Shown here: positions 63,948 to 64,000 of the stretch, piece after piece
Layout: every line of letters begins with the position of its first letter
Numbering within the stretch: position 1 is the first letter of the stretch
From: G965218495 sp965262785
GTDB lineage: Bacteria > Bacteroidota > Rhodothermia > Rhodothermales > Bin80
Reading direction: 5' to 3'
Length of the DNA: 64,000 bases
Assembly (NCBI GenBank): GCA_965262785.1
Contig: OZ253559.1
Location: forward strand, 310,001 to 374,000
The notes under the pieces: generated by a model
What the model was told of the DNA's origin: nothing
The model's database searches: none
What the model saw: only the letters and a program-made list of their open reading frames with translations
Translations under genes and position numbers: made by a program

Positions 63948-64000
63948 CTATCCTCCGAGCTGGTAACGGACAAACTTGCGAAGCTCGACCCCTGCCTGAT
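63948..64000 (-). CDS. tsf: Elongation factor Ts, C-terminal end only
   Basis: Read on the minus strand from the window edge, the frame ends '...QGVELRKFVRYQLGG' and stop at 63948-63950. This is the standard C-terminus of EF-Ts ('FVRFxLG' tail), and tsf is the expected gene upstream of pyrH. Only about 16 codons are inside the window. EF-Ts recycles EF-Tu by nucleotide exchange. Confidence 0.85.
   Translation of the reverse strand, partial: QAGVELRKFVRYQLGG

Overview
The window reads as a chromosome segment of a moderately GC-rich marine-type bacterium of the Bacteroidota/Rhodothermota group. The evidence is a short group-1 sigma factor without region 1.1, a Bacteroidota-type omega subunit, a UvrA that lacks two cysteine pairs in the way usual for that phylum, TolC/adaptor/ATPase efflux genes, and secreted proteins that end in a 'NYPNPF ... 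LGR ... G.Y.YRV' C-terminal sorting domain preceded by Ig-like repeats. The assignment is inferred from protein style, not from a marker search.

Layout. 1-6.3 kb: a partial LVIVD-repeat protein, the housekeeping sigma factor, then a TolC/adaptor/ABC-ATPase operon with no permease. 7.2-8.6 kb: an intact ISL3-type insertion sequence with an exact 8-bp target duplication. 8.7-14.7 kb: a subtilisin/leucine-rich-repeat protein and two small lipoproteins. 14.7-18 kb: omega subunit and uvrA. 18-38 kb: a metabolic and secreted-protein region with two S9 peptidases, a frameshifted lhgO, a Tat-exported class V aminotransferase, a GH113-like hydrolase, a lipase-like lipoprotein, a PQQ-type sugar dehydrogenase, a DUF819 transporter, an ABC exporter and a beta-propeller protein. 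62.5-64 kb: tRNA-Ser(GGA), then frr, pyrH and the 3' end of tsf in the standard order on the minus strand.

38.5-62 kb is the remarkable part: a nest of group II introns and insertion sequences that has destroyed two genes. A 5'-truncated RT-bearing intron (called C here) sits in a PLP-dependent decarboxylase gene. Inside C's RT reading frame lie two tandem ORF-less introns (E1, E2). Each of these carries an RT-encoding intron (A1, A2) placed exactly at the 3' edge of its domain V. A2 in turn carries two tandem identical ORF-less introns (B1, B2). This gives four levels of nesting: C contains E2, which contains A2, which contains B1 and B2. The same intron A (copy A3, also 1,989 bp) occurs again, exactly at the 3' edge of domain V of a different intron, D. 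D lies in a molybdopterin oxidoreductase (isoquinoline 1-oxidoreductase beta type) gene. That gene spans 48.5-62.1 kb and is also broken by two diverged copies of an IS4-like element with a DruA-like N-terminal domain, by an IS1634-type element, by a nonsense codon and by a frame difference.

Intron ends were set from GTGYG starts, domain V and VI motifs, terminal AY, the 3'-terminal branch-point A, identical lengths of independent copies, and the fact that removing the element rejoins flanking sequence. Several reading frames are restored by removal (iorB around D, C's RT around E, iorB around the IS1634 element). Splicing itself was not tested.
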